Below are positions 35,373 to 43,955 of a stretch of DNA of 64,000 bases, piece after piece. Made by a program: the position numbers and the translations under genes. The notes under the pieces are model-generated. The model was not told where the DNA came from. It worked only from the letters and a program-made list of their open reading frames with translations, and did not search any database. Origin of the DNA: CAYJLF01 sp964371055 (GTDB taxonomy: Bacteria; Eisenbacteria; RBG-16-71-46; CAIMUX01); NCBI GenBank assembly GCA_964371055.1, contig CAYJLF010000004.1:62001-126000 (forward strand), read 5' to 3'. Position 1 is the first letter of the stretch. Each line of letters begins with the position of its first letter.

Positions 35373-36232
35373 CGCAGGGCCCTCTTGACGATGAGGAGCG
35401 CGACGAGCGCGAATCCGTAGAGCACAAAGCCGCCGACGTCGTGGAAGAGGCCGGTGGCGCGTTCGGTGTCCGTCAGGGCGGCATAGACGCAGAGCGAGGT
35501 GATGCGCACCACGTTGGCCGCGACGGCGACCGGAACCGCCAGGAGAAAGAGGAGCACGCGCCGCCAGGCCGCGCCCTGGCCGAGGTGGGCGAAGAGCGCC
35601 CCCATCGCCATCAGCGCGATCAGCGAGTTGAGGCCGCTGCAGGCCCCCTCGATCGTCATCGTGCCGGACGGGAAGATCAGGTCCATCCCCTGCCGGGCGA
35701 CCGCCACCCCCAGGCCCTGCGCGAGTTCGACCGAGCCGAAGGCAGCCAGAGCCTTGAGCCGGAAGCTGACCTGGTTGATGAAGACAGGAAAAGTCGGCGC
35801 CGCGAAGGCGAGGAAGGCGATCGGGAACCACACTTTGCGGAGCATCCCGAGGCCGAACCAACTCCAGACCAGGCCTGCCACCAGAAAGATGAAGGAGTAG
35901 GACTGGAACATGGCGACATCCCCACGGATGCCGGCGATGTGGAGCAGCGCGGCCGCCGCCACGACGGGGAGACCGGCCCAGGACGGCCGGTGCGGGGTCG
36001 CCGCCAGGGCTTTCCGCATCAGCCAGACCAGCGCGAGGGCGACCGGCGGGATCAGGAATCCGTGGGAGTAGTTGTCGTTGTGCGACCAGAGGCGCCAGAG
36101 GACGGAGAACGTGCGAGCGTACGCGGCGACGGCGAGGACCAGCGCGGCGCCTGCCAGGGCCAGCGCCGGCTGGCGCCACCACGACACGGCCGCACCGCCG
36201 GGGTTCGGGAGACGCTCAGCCCCGTTTCGCAT
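35366..36232 (-). CDS. Exosortase (XrtA-type cysteine transpeptidase)
   Basis: 288 residues with about eight transmembrane helices. The proposed catalytic triad is intact: C198 (EGACSGLNSLIA), R243 (VAANVVRITSL) and H264 (LFHDVGGFV). Exosortases are thought to cleave PEP-CTERM tails and hand proteins to the outer surface. It starts 17 bases inside the end of the tyrosine kinase gene and is followed by epsI. A PEP-CTERM protein is encoded at 42227-42904 in the same region, a likely substrate. The ATG at 36232 lacks a clear Shine-Dalgarno; coupling may suffice. Confidence 0.9.
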   Translation of the reverse strand: MRNGAERLPNPGGAAVSWWRQPALALAGAALVLAVAAYARTFSVLWRLWSHNDNYSHGFLIPPVALALVWLMRKALAATPHRPSWAGLPVVAAAALLHIAGIRGDVAMFQSYSFIFLVAGLVWSWFGLGMLRKVWFPIAFLAFAAPTFPVFINQVSFRLKALAAFGSVELAQGLGVAVARQGMDLIFPSGTMTIEGACSGLNSLIALMAMGALFAHLGQGAAWRRVLLFLLAVPVAVAANVVRITSLCVYAALTDTERATGLFHDVGGFVLYGFALVALLIVKRALRC

Positions 36233-38444
36233 GCCCGTACCCGTAGTGGCTGTAGGTGTAGTAGTACGGCAGCACTTCAGCGCTGTTGTTGAGCAACACC
36301 CCGGTGACGTTGTCACGGAATTGCCGCTGCAGCTCCAGTCCGCGCCGGGCGGTCTCGCGCGGAGTCTCCCCTGCCTTGATCACGAGCAGCACGGTATCGA
36401 CCTCCGGGCCGATGATGAGCGCGTCCGGCACGGGAAGGTTCGGCGGAGAGTCGATCACGATCCGGTCGGCCTCGGTGCGGAGACGCTCCAGGAGCCATCG
36501 GACGCTGGGGAGCGTCACCTGGTCGGTTCCCTTCGACTCCACCTCGGGGATCAGCACGCGGAGGTTGGGCAGGACGAGAGTCTGCAGCGGATTCCCTTGC
36601 CACTCCTGCCGGGAAAGAACAACGCGACCCTCCGACGCGCCCGACGCCGCGGCGTAGGCGGAGAGTGACGGCCGGCGGGTATCGAGGTCGACCAGGAGCA
36701 CGCGCTCGTCCGACAGCTCCCGCGCGAGGGCGTGGGCCAGACAGACCGAGGTGGTCGACTTCCCCTCCCCGCGTCGTGAACTGGTGACCATGATCGTCCG
36801 GGGATTCGAGCCCTCACCGTGCATCAGCGCGAGCACGACTTTCCGAAATTCCTGGAGTCCGGGCGAAGCGTCGAGGAACTCCCGGATGGCCTGCTGGCCG
36901 GCAGCCCCCCGGTCGTCCGTTCCGCCGCCGCGGCGTCCGGCGCGACCGAAGCGGGCGAAGCCCGGCATGTTCGGCACCGCGCCGAGCACGCGGAGCCGGA
37001 GACCGCGCTCGATGTCGCGCACATCTTTGAACGACGGGTCGTGGTGTTCGAGGAGGAAGACCCCGCCAATGCCGAGGGCAAATCCGGCCAGCACCGACAG
37101 GATGATGATCTGCGTCCGCTTGGGCCGGATCGGCCGGAGAGGATACTGCGCCGGCTCCAGCAACGAGATCTTGTTCCCGATCACGCTGGCGCCGAAGGCT
37201 TCGGAGATCTGCGAGGAGGCCATCTGCATCACGAACGCGTTCTGCAACTGGCGGTACTGGTCCACTTCGCTCTGCAGCCGTTGCAGCTCGAGATCGGTGC
37301 CGGGAACACCCCCGGCGCGCTGGCGGTAGTCGCCCAGGTGGCGGTCGTAGAGCGACACTCGATGGCGCGCGAGGTTCCGTCCCACGACGAAGTCAAGGTA
37401 AGCGCCGGCCGGCTCGGCGGCCGTCCCGGCCGGGAGCGCGGCTCGGGCCGCCTGGTGGACGGATTCCAGTTTCCGGGCCAGGTTGATCGCACCTCCCTGG
37501 CTCGTGCTGCGTCCCGAGGCCGCGTCCAGCAGCGACTGGCGGACGTAGCTCTCCTCCAGGGCACGGGCTTCGCCCAGGAGGGTCGCCACGGCCCGCTCCT
37601 CGAGGACGCGTTCGAGCCGCGCCGGATCCTGGCCGGCCTGCCGCAAGCTCGCGGCCTGGCGTCCCATCGAACGCTCCAGCTCCTCCAGGTCGAGCGCGGC
37701 CCGATCCCGGAGGTTCTCCGCCGCCGCCGCCGACGACACCGTGACCAGAGTCGGCGTGGCGCTCCGGGCCGCGGTCCGCTGTTGATACTCCTGCAGCGCG
37801 GCCTCGGCGATGCGCAAGCGCCGCTGGTACTCCTCGAGCTGGGTCGCGCTGAAGTCTCCCGTGCTCTGGGCCTGCCGGGTCTGTTCCGACTTGTTGGCCT
37901 CGATGATTCCGGAGGCGATGTTCTGTACCAGGGTGCGGGCCCGTCCCGGGTCGAAGTCGAGCACCGAGATCGTGAAGATGTTCTCGGTGACGCTGCGCCG
38001 GGAGGCGGAGCCGAGTCGGATCCGGTCCCGCAGCCAGTCGCTGACTTTGAGGTCGATCAGGCTCTCCCGGTCGAGGTCGGGGTAGCGACTGGCGCTTCGG
38101 GTCGCCCATTCGCCGAAGCCGGGATCGTCCCTGAGTCCGGTGATCCGGGCGAGATTCAGCAGAAACGCGTTGTCCTGCACCTGGCTGTTCAGGCGACTGA
38201 TCATCTCGCCGATTTCAGGGTTCTGGACGAGCTGCTGGAGTCCGGGCGAGAGCCGCTGCGGGAACTCGACCTTGAGCGTGCACTGGGACTGATAGACCGG
38301 CTTCATGAGCTTGGGCAGCGTCACGACCCACGCGGTGGCGGCCGCCAGCACGGCCGGCACGATCACGACCCAGCGCCGGCGCCAGAGCGTGACGAAGACC
38401 GACCTGAGGTCGACCGTTTCTTTCATCGGCATCGCCGGTTCCAT
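36216..38444 (-). CDS. Wzc-like bacterial tyrosine kinase for polysaccharide export
   Basis: 742 residues; GGAGG six bases before the ATG. N-terminal Wzz domain with a helix near residue 25, a long periplasmic coiled-coil region (about 190-430), a second helix (IIILSVLAGFALGIGGVFLL), then a cytoplasmic BY-kinase domain with Walker A SSRRGEGKST, A' LLVDLDTRRPS and Walker B IVIDSPP. The C-terminus YYYTYSHYGYG holds six tyrosines, the usual autophosphorylation cluster. It should control chain length and export through the Wza-like protein encoded immediately upstream. Confidence 0.92.
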   Translation of the reverse strand: MEPAMPMKETVDLRSVFVTLWRRRWVVIVPAVLAAATAWVVTLPKLMKPVYQSQCTLKVEFPQRLSPGLQQLVQNPEIGEMISRLNSQVQDNAFLLNLARITGLRDDPGFGEWATRSASRYPDLDRESLIDLKVSDWLRDRIRLGSASRRSVTENIFTISVLDFDPGRARTLVQNIASGIIEANKSEQTRQAQSTGDFSATQLEEYQRRLRIAEAALQEYQQRTAARSATPTLVTVSSAAAAENLRDRAALDLEELERSMGRQAASLRQAGQDPARLERVLEERAVATLLGEARALEESYVRQSLLDAASGRSTSQGGAINLARKLESVHQAARAALPAGTAAEPAGAYLDFVVGRNLARHRVSLYDRHLGDYRQRAGGVPGTDLELQRLQSEVDQYRQLQNAFVMQMASSQISEAFGASVIGNKISLLEPAQYPLRPIRPKRTQIIILSVLAGFALGIGGVFLLEHHDPSFKDVRDIERGLRLRVLGAVPNMPGFARFGRAGRRGGGTDDRGAAGQQAIREFLDASPGLQEFRKVVLALMHGEGSNPRTIMVTSSRRGEGKSTTSVCLAHALARELSDERVLLVDLDTRRPSLSAYAAASGASEGRVVLSRQEWQGNPLQTLVLPNLRVLIPEVESKGTDQVTLPSVRWLLERLRTEADRIVIDSPPNLPVPDALIIGPEVDTVLLVIKAGETPRETARRGLELQRQFRDNVTGVLLNNSAEVLPYYYTYSHYGYGHAKRG

Positions 38445-38491
38445 CAAGTGCCTCCGGGGTTGTTCCGGTGGGGACCGTGAAGCTGCTTCGC

Positions 38492-39451
38492 TCAGTCCCC
38501 GAGAATGTCGCCGATCAGGAAGAGGTTCAAGACATCACGCGAAACCGAGAGCGCCTCGCGCGACAAGGTCCAGGCGAAGCCGCCCGCGCCGGTGCCGGAC
38601 GGCGAGATCACGATGCGATCACCCGGACGAATCTCGGGGCCGCCGCGCCCCTGCTGGATCTCGGCCCTGAGGTCGATGCGCACCCGGAAAGAAGCGCCGG
38701 TGCCGTCGGAGCCGAGGATGTCGATCCGCTTGAGGTCGGCTCCGGGGGTCGTGCCGCCCGCTACGGCGAGCAGTTGCAGGAGGTCCATTCCGGGCATGAC
38801 GCTGTAGACACCGGGCTGGGCGACCTCTCCCAGGACGTAGGCCCCTCCCCCCCCGACGACCTGTCCGGCCCCGCCGGCGCCGCCCGGGACGTAGACCACG
38901 TCCCCGGGCTGAAGCGCGGGGAGCGCAGTCGTGTTGCCCGACTGGACCGCGCGCGCCACGTCGACACTGATGGTCTCGGGAGTTCCGCTGTCGCGCTTGC
39001 GCAGAATGCGGACGTTCGCGAGGTCGGCCGTGGCATTCAGACCACCCGCGCCGCTGAGCAGATCGATGATACCGGGGATCTCTTCGAAGGAGTACCGGCC
39101 CGGGGTCGCCACCTGGCCGGCGACGTAGACCTGGCGGCTGTTGAACGCGACCACCGAGACCGTGGCCTGAGTGGCGATGCGCAGCGTCCGGTAGAACTGC
39201 GCCTCGAGTTCCCGCGCCAGCTCCGTGGTCGACTTGCCGGCGGCGGGCAGATCGCCGACCGGCGGTACCGTGACGTTTCCGTCGGCGCGCACCACCACGG
39301 TCCGGCTCAGCTCGGGACGTTCCCAGACGCTGATCGACAGCACATCTTCCGCGCCGATGACATACTCCCCCTCCGCTCGCACCTCGCCGCTGGCAACGAG
39401 AGCCGTGAGCACGAGGAGCGCCACAGATAGATTCCGCATCATTCCGTGCAT
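38492..39451 (-). CDS. Wza/PrsD-like polysaccharide export protein
   Basis: 319 residues. Signal peptide (LSVALLVLTALVASGEVRA) without a lipobox cysteine. A poly_export domain (YVIGAEDVLSISVWERPELS and DGNVTVPPVGDLPAAGKS) is followed by two SLBB domains (QVYVAGQVATPGRYS, AYVLGEVAQPGVYS), the layout of Wza-type channels. The absence of the lipidated cysteine means it may be retained differently from classical Wza. It precedes the Wzc-like kinase by 47 bases. Confidence 0.9.
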   Translation of the reverse strand: MHGMMRNLSVALLVLTALVASGEVRAEGEYVIGAEDVLSISVWERPELSRTVVVRADGNVTVPPVGDLPAAGKSTTELARELEAQFYRTLRIATQATVSVVAFNSRQVYVAGQVATPGRYSFEEIPGIIDLLSGAGGLNATADLANVRILRKRDSGTPETISVDVARAVQSGNTTALPALQPGDVVYVPGGAGGAGQVVGGGGAYVLGEVAQPGVYSVMPGMDLLQLLAVAGGTTPGADLKRIDILGSDGTGASFRVRIDLRAEIQQGRGGPEIRPGDRIVISPSGTGAGGFAWTLSREALSVSRDVLNLFLIGDILGD

Positions 39452-39458
39452 CGTGGTG

Positions 39459-42041
39459 TCATCCCTTCTGGCCGGAAGCGGGCATCCCTTCCGCCGGTTC
39501 GGCCGCCTGGTCCAGGAGATCGGGCAGCGGGTCCGCTCCCCGGAAGAGCCGGAAGAGGGAGAGCCACAGGGTCTCCAGGTCGAGTCGCGCGCCTCCATAG
39601 CGCGCGTAGTAGCCGTCATACAGCTCGTGTCGACTTCGGTCCGCACCATCGACCGCGAGCAGGTCTCCCGGGCCGACCAGCCCGGGGCGACGCGCGAAAA
39701 CCCAGGCGCTGGCCCAGTCCTGCCTGTAGCTTGCCTCGCCGATCAGGCGCGCCGACGGGCCGACCAGCCCCATCTCCCCCCGGACGACGCTCCAGAGGAG
39801 GAGCACCCGATCGAGCCGATAGCGCAGAAGGAGACGCGACAGCCACCGTTGCATTCGACTCTGGCGCCCGCGGACAAGCTCGACATGGTACGAGACGAAC
39901 GGCTTGCCGGGCAAGGGGCGCTGACGTCGATCCGTATCCCGCCGATCGATCGGGACCGCCGAGCCATCCCGCCTTCGATCGCTCGTCCGTCGATTCTGCC
40001 CGATCCGCTCTTCCCGCACGAAACGCACGAGGCCCGGACCGCTCAGGCGATAAAGCAGGAAGAGGACACCGGCCAGCGGAGAGAGCAAGGCGAGAATCAC
40101 GCCGGCGGTGCCGATTTCCAGGAGGCGGCGGGCCGTGGTCTCGCGCCTCGGCGGGGCCACGCGGGGACCACGCCGTTCCGCCACGAAGACCGGCGCCTCG
40201 ATCGGGAGCGGTTCGGGATCCCGGACGACATACTCCGGCACCAGCTCGCCGAGCGCGTGAACGATCTCGGTCCGATCCGCTCTCACCGCCATCTCCGCGA
40301 GAAGGTCGACTCTGCGCATCACCTCGGCGGGGTCGACCGGATCGAGTTCGACCCGGAAGATCTTCCGGTGCTGGGTGACACGGGTCCGTTCGTCGTCGGT
40401 CAGCAGCTCCTCTTCCAGTTTTTCCCCGGGACGCAGGCCGATGAACTTGATCGCGATATCGATGCCCGGCCGCAGTCCGGAGAGCCGGATCAGCTGCTCG
40501 GCGAAGTCGAGGATCCGCACCTGCTCGCCCATGTCGAGCACGAAGACATCGCCGCTGGAACCGAAGACCGCCGCCTGGATCACCAGCCGGCTCGCCTCGG
40601 GAATCGTCATGAAGTAGCGGCGCACTTCCGGGTGAGTGACCGTGAGCGGCCCCCCCCGCTCCATCTGGCGCCGGAAGATCGGGATGACGCTGCCGTCGCT
40701 GCCGAGCACGTTGCCGAACCGCACCGCCACGAAGGTGGTCGTCGCTTCGGACGCCATCGCCTGCAGAACGATCTCGCAGGCACGTTTGCTCGCCCCCATG
40801 ACGTTGGAGGGGTTGACCGCCTTGTCGGTCGAGATGAAGACGAACGTCTCCACCCCCGCCGCGGCGGCCGCCCGCGCCGTGTTGCGGGTGCCGAGGATGT
40901 TGTTCAGGAGCGCCTCGCGCGGGGTCCGCTCCAGGAAGTGCACATGCTTGTGCGCCGCGGCGTGGAAGACGAGCTGGGGACGATAGTCGGCCATGAGCTC
41001 CCGCATCCCGGACTCGTCGCGGATGTCCCCCACGACCTGCGTGAGCTGCAGTTCGGGATGCCGTTCTCCCAGATCGAGGCCGAGGTAACAGAGCCGGTTC
41101 TCACAGTGATCGAGCGCGACCAGCCGCGCCGGCTGGAAGAGCGCCAGCTGGCGGCAGAGCTCCGACCCGATCGAACCTCCGGCCCCGGTGACGAGTACGG
41201 TGCGGTCGCGGACCCGTCCGGCGATTCCCTCGACATCGATCTGGACCGGGTCCCGTCCCAGGAGGTCCTCGATCCGGACCTCACGAACCTGTCCCAGGGC
41301 CCCCTTGCCCGCGATGAAGTCGGAGAGAGCCGGCACGGTCCGGCACTCGACGCCGGCCTCCTGACAGAAGTGCACCACCTGGCGGACGAGGTGAGCGGGT
41401 GCGGAAGGGGCCGCGATCAGGACCTGGCCGATCCGTTTCTCGGAGATCAGACGCGGTAGATCGAAGGTGGATCCGAGCACCGCGAGGGTCTCGATTCTTC
41501 GGCCACGCAACTGAGGGTCGTCATCGACGAAACCGATCGGAGTACCGGCCGGATGTTCGGCCCGCAGAAGTTCGCGGCAAAGCATCGCGCCGACTTCGCC
41601 CGCTCCTACGATCAGGATCCGGCTGCCACCTCGGCGCGCCGCGCGCCAGCGGGGTGTCCGCACGACGCGCCAGGCCAGGCGGCTCCCCCCGATGAGGACC
41701 GTGGAGAGGATCCAGGTCAGAATGACGACGCTGGAGGGGAAGAGATGTACCTGGGGCACCAGGTTCAGGATGAAGGCGAGGCTGAAGCCGAGCCCCAGGG
41801 TGCGGACCAGCACCAGGAGAGTCGGAACCCCGGCGTACCGCCAGAGCGACCGATTGATCCCCGCCAGGTTCAACAGCAGCAGCATGCCGGCGGTGTAGAA
41901 GAAGGCCGAGCCGGAGTACGACCGGAGGAACCGTTCGGGGATCGCAAAGTCGAAGCGCAGGGCAAGCGCAGCCAGCACGGCGCAATTAAGCAGCACCGCG
42001 TCGGCCGCGTTGATCAGAATCAGCTTAAACCGCGCCTGCAC
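39459..42041 (-). CDS. Nucleoside-diphosphate-sugar 4,6-dehydratase fused to a degenerate sugar-phosphate transferase domain
   Basis: 860 residues. Four N-terminal helices and a Rossmann-like segment (RILIVGAGEVGAMLCRELL) precede a CapD/PglF/WbpM dehydratase with TGAGGSIGSELCRQL, FISTDKAVNPSNVMGASKR and RFGNVLGSDGSV. From about residue 655 a second region (LEIGTAGVILALLSPLAG, VRFVREERIGQNRR, VRGEMGLVGP) resembles PF02397 sugar-phosphate transferases. The usual DELPQ before RGEM reads DRVLL, so the catalytic Glu is lost. The GTG at 42041 fits a ribosome site (GAGGG) and the promoter at 42085-42114; a TTG at 42104 would precede the -10. Confidence 0.88.
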   Translation of the reverse strand: MQARFKLILINAADAVLLNCAVLAALALRFDFAIPERFLRSYSGSAFFYTAGMLLLLNLAGINRSLWRYAGVPTLLVLVRTLGLGFSLAFILNLVPQVHLFPSSVVILTWILSTVLIGGSRLAWRVVRTPRWRAARRGGSRILIVGAGEVGAMLCRELLRAEHPAGTPIGFVDDDPQLRGRRIETLAVLGSTFDLPRLISEKRIGQVLIAAPSAPAHLVRQVVHFCQEAGVECRTVPALSDFIAGKGALGQVREVRIEDLLGRDPVQIDVEGIAGRVRDRTVLVTGAGGSIGSELCRQLALFQPARLVALDHCENRLCYLGLDLGERHPELQLTQVVGDIRDESGMRELMADYRPQLVFHAAAHKHVHFLERTPREALLNNILGTRNTARAAAAAGVETFVFISTDKAVNPSNVMGASKRACEIVLQAMASEATTTFVAVRFGNVLGSDGSVIPIFRRQMERGGPLTVTHPEVRRYFMTIPEASRLVIQAAVFGSSGDVFVLDMGEQVRILDFAEQLIRLSGLRPGIDIAIKFIGLRPGEKLEEELLTDDERTRVTQHRKIFRVELDPVDPAEVMRRVDLLAEMAVRADRTEIVHALGELVPEYVVRDPEPLPIEAPVFVAERRGPRVAPPRRETTARRLLEIGTAGVILALLSPLAGVLFLLYRLSGPGLVRFVREERIGQNRRTSDRRRDGSAVPIDRRDTDRRQRPLPGKPFVSYHVELVRGRQSRMQRWLSRLLLRYRLDRVLLLWSVVRGEMGLVGPSARLIGEASYRQDWASAWVFARRPGLVGPGDLLAVDGADRSRHELYDGYYARYGGARLDLETLWLSLFRLFRGADPLPDLLDQAAEPAEGMPASGQKG

Positions 42042-42084
42042 CGCTTCTGCCCTCGGCCCTCCCTGGCGAGATCGTCCCGCACGC

Positions 42085-42114
42085 AGTATCCATCGGCGCT
42101 CCAAGGAGCTACAA
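42085..42114 (-). promoter_or_regulatory. Candidate promoter of the exosortase/exopolysaccharide operon
   Basis: TTGTAG (42109-42114), an 18-base spacer and GATACT (42085-42090) on the minus strand lie between the terminator at 42161 and the first gene. Transcription would start near 42078, about 37 bases before the chosen GTG. Confidence 0.45.
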
Positions 42115-42160
42115 ACAGGAATTCGATGCGTCCGGGGCGTTGGCGACGGGTGGAAGGGCC

Positions 42161-42197
42161 AAAAAGGAGGCCCGCGATCGCCTGGCGACCGCGGGCC
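42161..42197 (-). terminator. Rho-independent terminator after the PEP-CTERM gene
   Basis: On the minus strand GGCCCGCGGTCGCC pairs with GGCGATCGCGGGCC (one mismatch) around a short loop and is followed by TCCTTTTTGG. It separates the PEP-CTERM pair from the downstream operon, which therefore needs its own promoter. Confidence 0.85.
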
Positions 42198-42226
42198 CTT
42201 CGCGCATCAGGCCGCGCGCAAATCGA

Positions 42227-42904
42227 TCAGGGGCGGTGCCGCTTCACCCCCCAGGCGGTCAGAAGGACGCCGAGGCCGAGGAGCAACAGACCGGCGGGCT
42301 CCGGGACCGGGGCCACCTCGGACGTCGCCTGGCCATCCATGCGGTAGGAATAGCCCGCCGGGATGCCGTTGCCGGGACGGGAGGTCAGCCCGGCGAAAGT
42401 GAAATAGGTTTCCCCGAGGAGGCTGGGTGCGAACTCCCCTCCCCCGAAACTGCCGGTGGCATTGAGCTGTCCCAGGCCGAGGACCGAGTTGACGACGACG
42501 TCAAACGTGTCGAAGGAGCCGGAGAGCCAGTTGACGCCGTCCACAAACGTTGCGGGAACCGTGCCGTTGGCGGGGTTTATGCCATAGTCGTATGGGCGGT
42601 CGGCGGGACCGGTCGACCGGTAGAGAGCCAGCCCGCCGCCGCTGAAGGAGTAGCGTTTCGTTGATGAGCTCAGAACCGTGACCTGCGAGAGCGCCAGCCC
42701 CGCAATGTGGAACGTGTACGCTTCCTCCGTCAGGTTCACCGGCAGCGAGAAACCGTCCACCACGCCCACCGCCTCGAAGGACTGGATGTCGCCATTGGTC
42801 ATCGTGGACCAGGAGAATCCGGTGTAGTCCAGCACCAGAGGAAGGGCGCCGGCCGGCGAGGACATCGCCAGCAGAACGATGGCAGCCAGGAAGATCCGTT
42901 TCAT
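42227..42904 (-). CDS. PEP-CTERM sorted secreted protein
   Basis: 225 residues. ATG at 42904 chosen because GAGG is six to seven bases upstream; another ATG two codons earlier abuts it. Signal peptide (IFLAAIVLLAMSSPAGA). The C-terminus has the complete sorting tail: VPEPAG, a hydrophobic helix (LLLLGLGVLLTAWG) and a basic end KRHRP. The mature part is Gly/Ser/Thr-rich beta structure. It is a probable substrate of the exosortase at 35366-36232, and a paralogue without the tail lies directly upstream. The shared core includes VPATFVDG and GNGIPAGY. Confidence 0.9.
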   Translation of the reverse strand: MKRIFLAAIVLLAMSSPAGALPLVLDYTGFSWSTMTNGDIQSFEAVGVVDGFSLPVNLTEEAYTFHIAGLALSQVTVLSSSTKRYSFSGGGLALYRSTGPADRPYDYGINPANGTVPATFVDGVNWLSGSFDTFDVVVNSVLGLGQLNATGSFGGGEFAPSLLGETYFTFAGLTSRPGNGIPAGYSYRMDGQATSEVAPVPEPAGLLLLGLGVLLTAWGVKRHRP

Positions 42905-42952
42905 GTCCATACCTCACCCTCGGCCGTGGAGTAGCCCGGCCGGAGTTGTGCG

Positions 42953-43621
42953 TTACCGCGCATACCGCTTCTTGATCGATCCCCAGGAGCCGGTCTCGAT
43001 GGGCGACGGAGCCGGTCCGTAGATCTGCGGATCCCAGGCCAGGTCGTATCCGTCGGGGATGCCAAGCCCAGGATGGTTGCTGACGCCTCCAAAGAAGGTC
43101 CAGCCGTTCGGCTGGTCGAGAAGCGCGAGCCTGGGCCCGCTCGACCAGTCGACCAGACCGCTGACGGTGCCTACTCCGGACACCGTGTCATAGAAGAGCA
43201 CGAGCTCGGTGAAATGGCCGAGAAGCTCGAGGGACCCGTCCCCGAAGGTGGCCGGGACCGCGGCATTCGGCGGAAGGGGCGCGTAGTCCGAGTTCTTGGC
43301 CGCGTCGGCCTGGAGCGCGATCTCGCCGCCGGCGTAGGTGATCTCAAGAATCGTGTCGTAGCTCACGACCTGGGTGATCTCGAGATCGTCCACCAGAACG
43401 GTGTATTCGTTGGTCTCAAAGTCGAGCGGCCAGATCGGTTGCGGCTGGATCTCATTGAAACGCATGACGATCGTGACCCTCGTGCCCGGTTCCGCCGGCG
43501 GGCCGTCCAGATACGAGAATCCGGCGAAGTCGAAGAACGGCTCCTCGGCACTGGCCGGCGCGACTGCGACGGCCATGAACAGGATGATGCCCGCCATTCC
43601 AAGGTAGAAACATGTCTTCAT
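42953..43621 (-). CDS. Secreted paralogue of the PEP-CTERM protein, without sorting tail
   Basis: 222 residues; GGAGGT six bases before the ATG. Signal peptide (GIILFMAVAVAPASA). The core aligns with the neighbour at 42227: FDFAGFSYLD matches LDYTGFSWST, VPATFGDGS matches VPATFVDGV, and HPGLGIPDGYD matches RPGNGIPAGYS. The C-terminus ends ETGSWGSIKKRYAR with no PEP motif and no hydrophobic helix, so it should be released rather than sorted. The 48-base gap to the next gene and the shared terminator imply one transcript. Confidence 0.78.
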   Translation of the reverse strand: MKTCFYLGMAGIILFMAVAVAPASAEEPFFDFAGFSYLDGPPAEPGTRVTIVMRFNEIQPQPIWPLDFETNEYTVLVDDLEITQVVSYDTILEITYAGGEIALQADAAKNSDYAPLPPNAAVPATFGDGSLELLGHFTELVLFYDTVSGVGTVSGLVDWSSGPRLALLDQPNGWTFFGGVSNHPGLGIPDGYDLAWDPQIYGPAPSPIETGSWGSIKKRYAR

Positions 43622-43955
43622 GACAGCACCTCCGCGGGAACACCGTCCCCGCGACACGGCTACCGTTTGCAACCCCCGCTGGATCAAGCGTATCGCATAT
43701 GAAGGAATTTGTCTACTATATAGCATTTCACTCTCCGGATGGGCGTATCTTCCCCTCTATCTTGGGGTAGGCCCCTCCGTTCCCCCCTGTCCGCCACGCA
43801 CGCCGGTTGACCGCCCGTGGATCGGGAGCGAGAATCCACCGACTTGGTCAGCGTCCCGGCCACCACCGGGGCCGCTGGCACCGTGAGTCTCATGGCGGCG
43901 CCCTCCCGCGGGCGCCGGGACCTCATGGCCGCAAGGCCATGGAAAGGAGAGGACC
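43622..43955. other. Divergent intergenic region with AT-rich core
   Basis: No gene seen. The part at about 43683-43740 is distinctly AT-rich and likely holds the promoter of the PEP-CTERM pair, although no convincing sigma-70 or sigma-54 (GG-N10-GC) pair was found. The right half carries two hairpins annotated separately. Confidence 0.5.
43897..43941 (+). promoter_or_regulatory. Two tandem hairpins directly before the Yip1 gene
   Basis: Hairpin one: GGCGCCC/GGGCGCC around TCCCGC (43897-43916). Hairpin two: CATGGCC/GGCCATG closed by a GCAA tetraloop (43924-43941). The second ends at the first base of the ribosome binding site GGAAAGGAGAGG, so it may shape translation or protect the mRNA end. 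Confidence 0.5.

Noticed and set aside
43622..43740. Sigma-54 promoter for the PEP-CTERM pair
   Set aside because: The only TTGCA-like -12 (in GGGGGTTGCAAAC) lacks the GG ten bases upstream.
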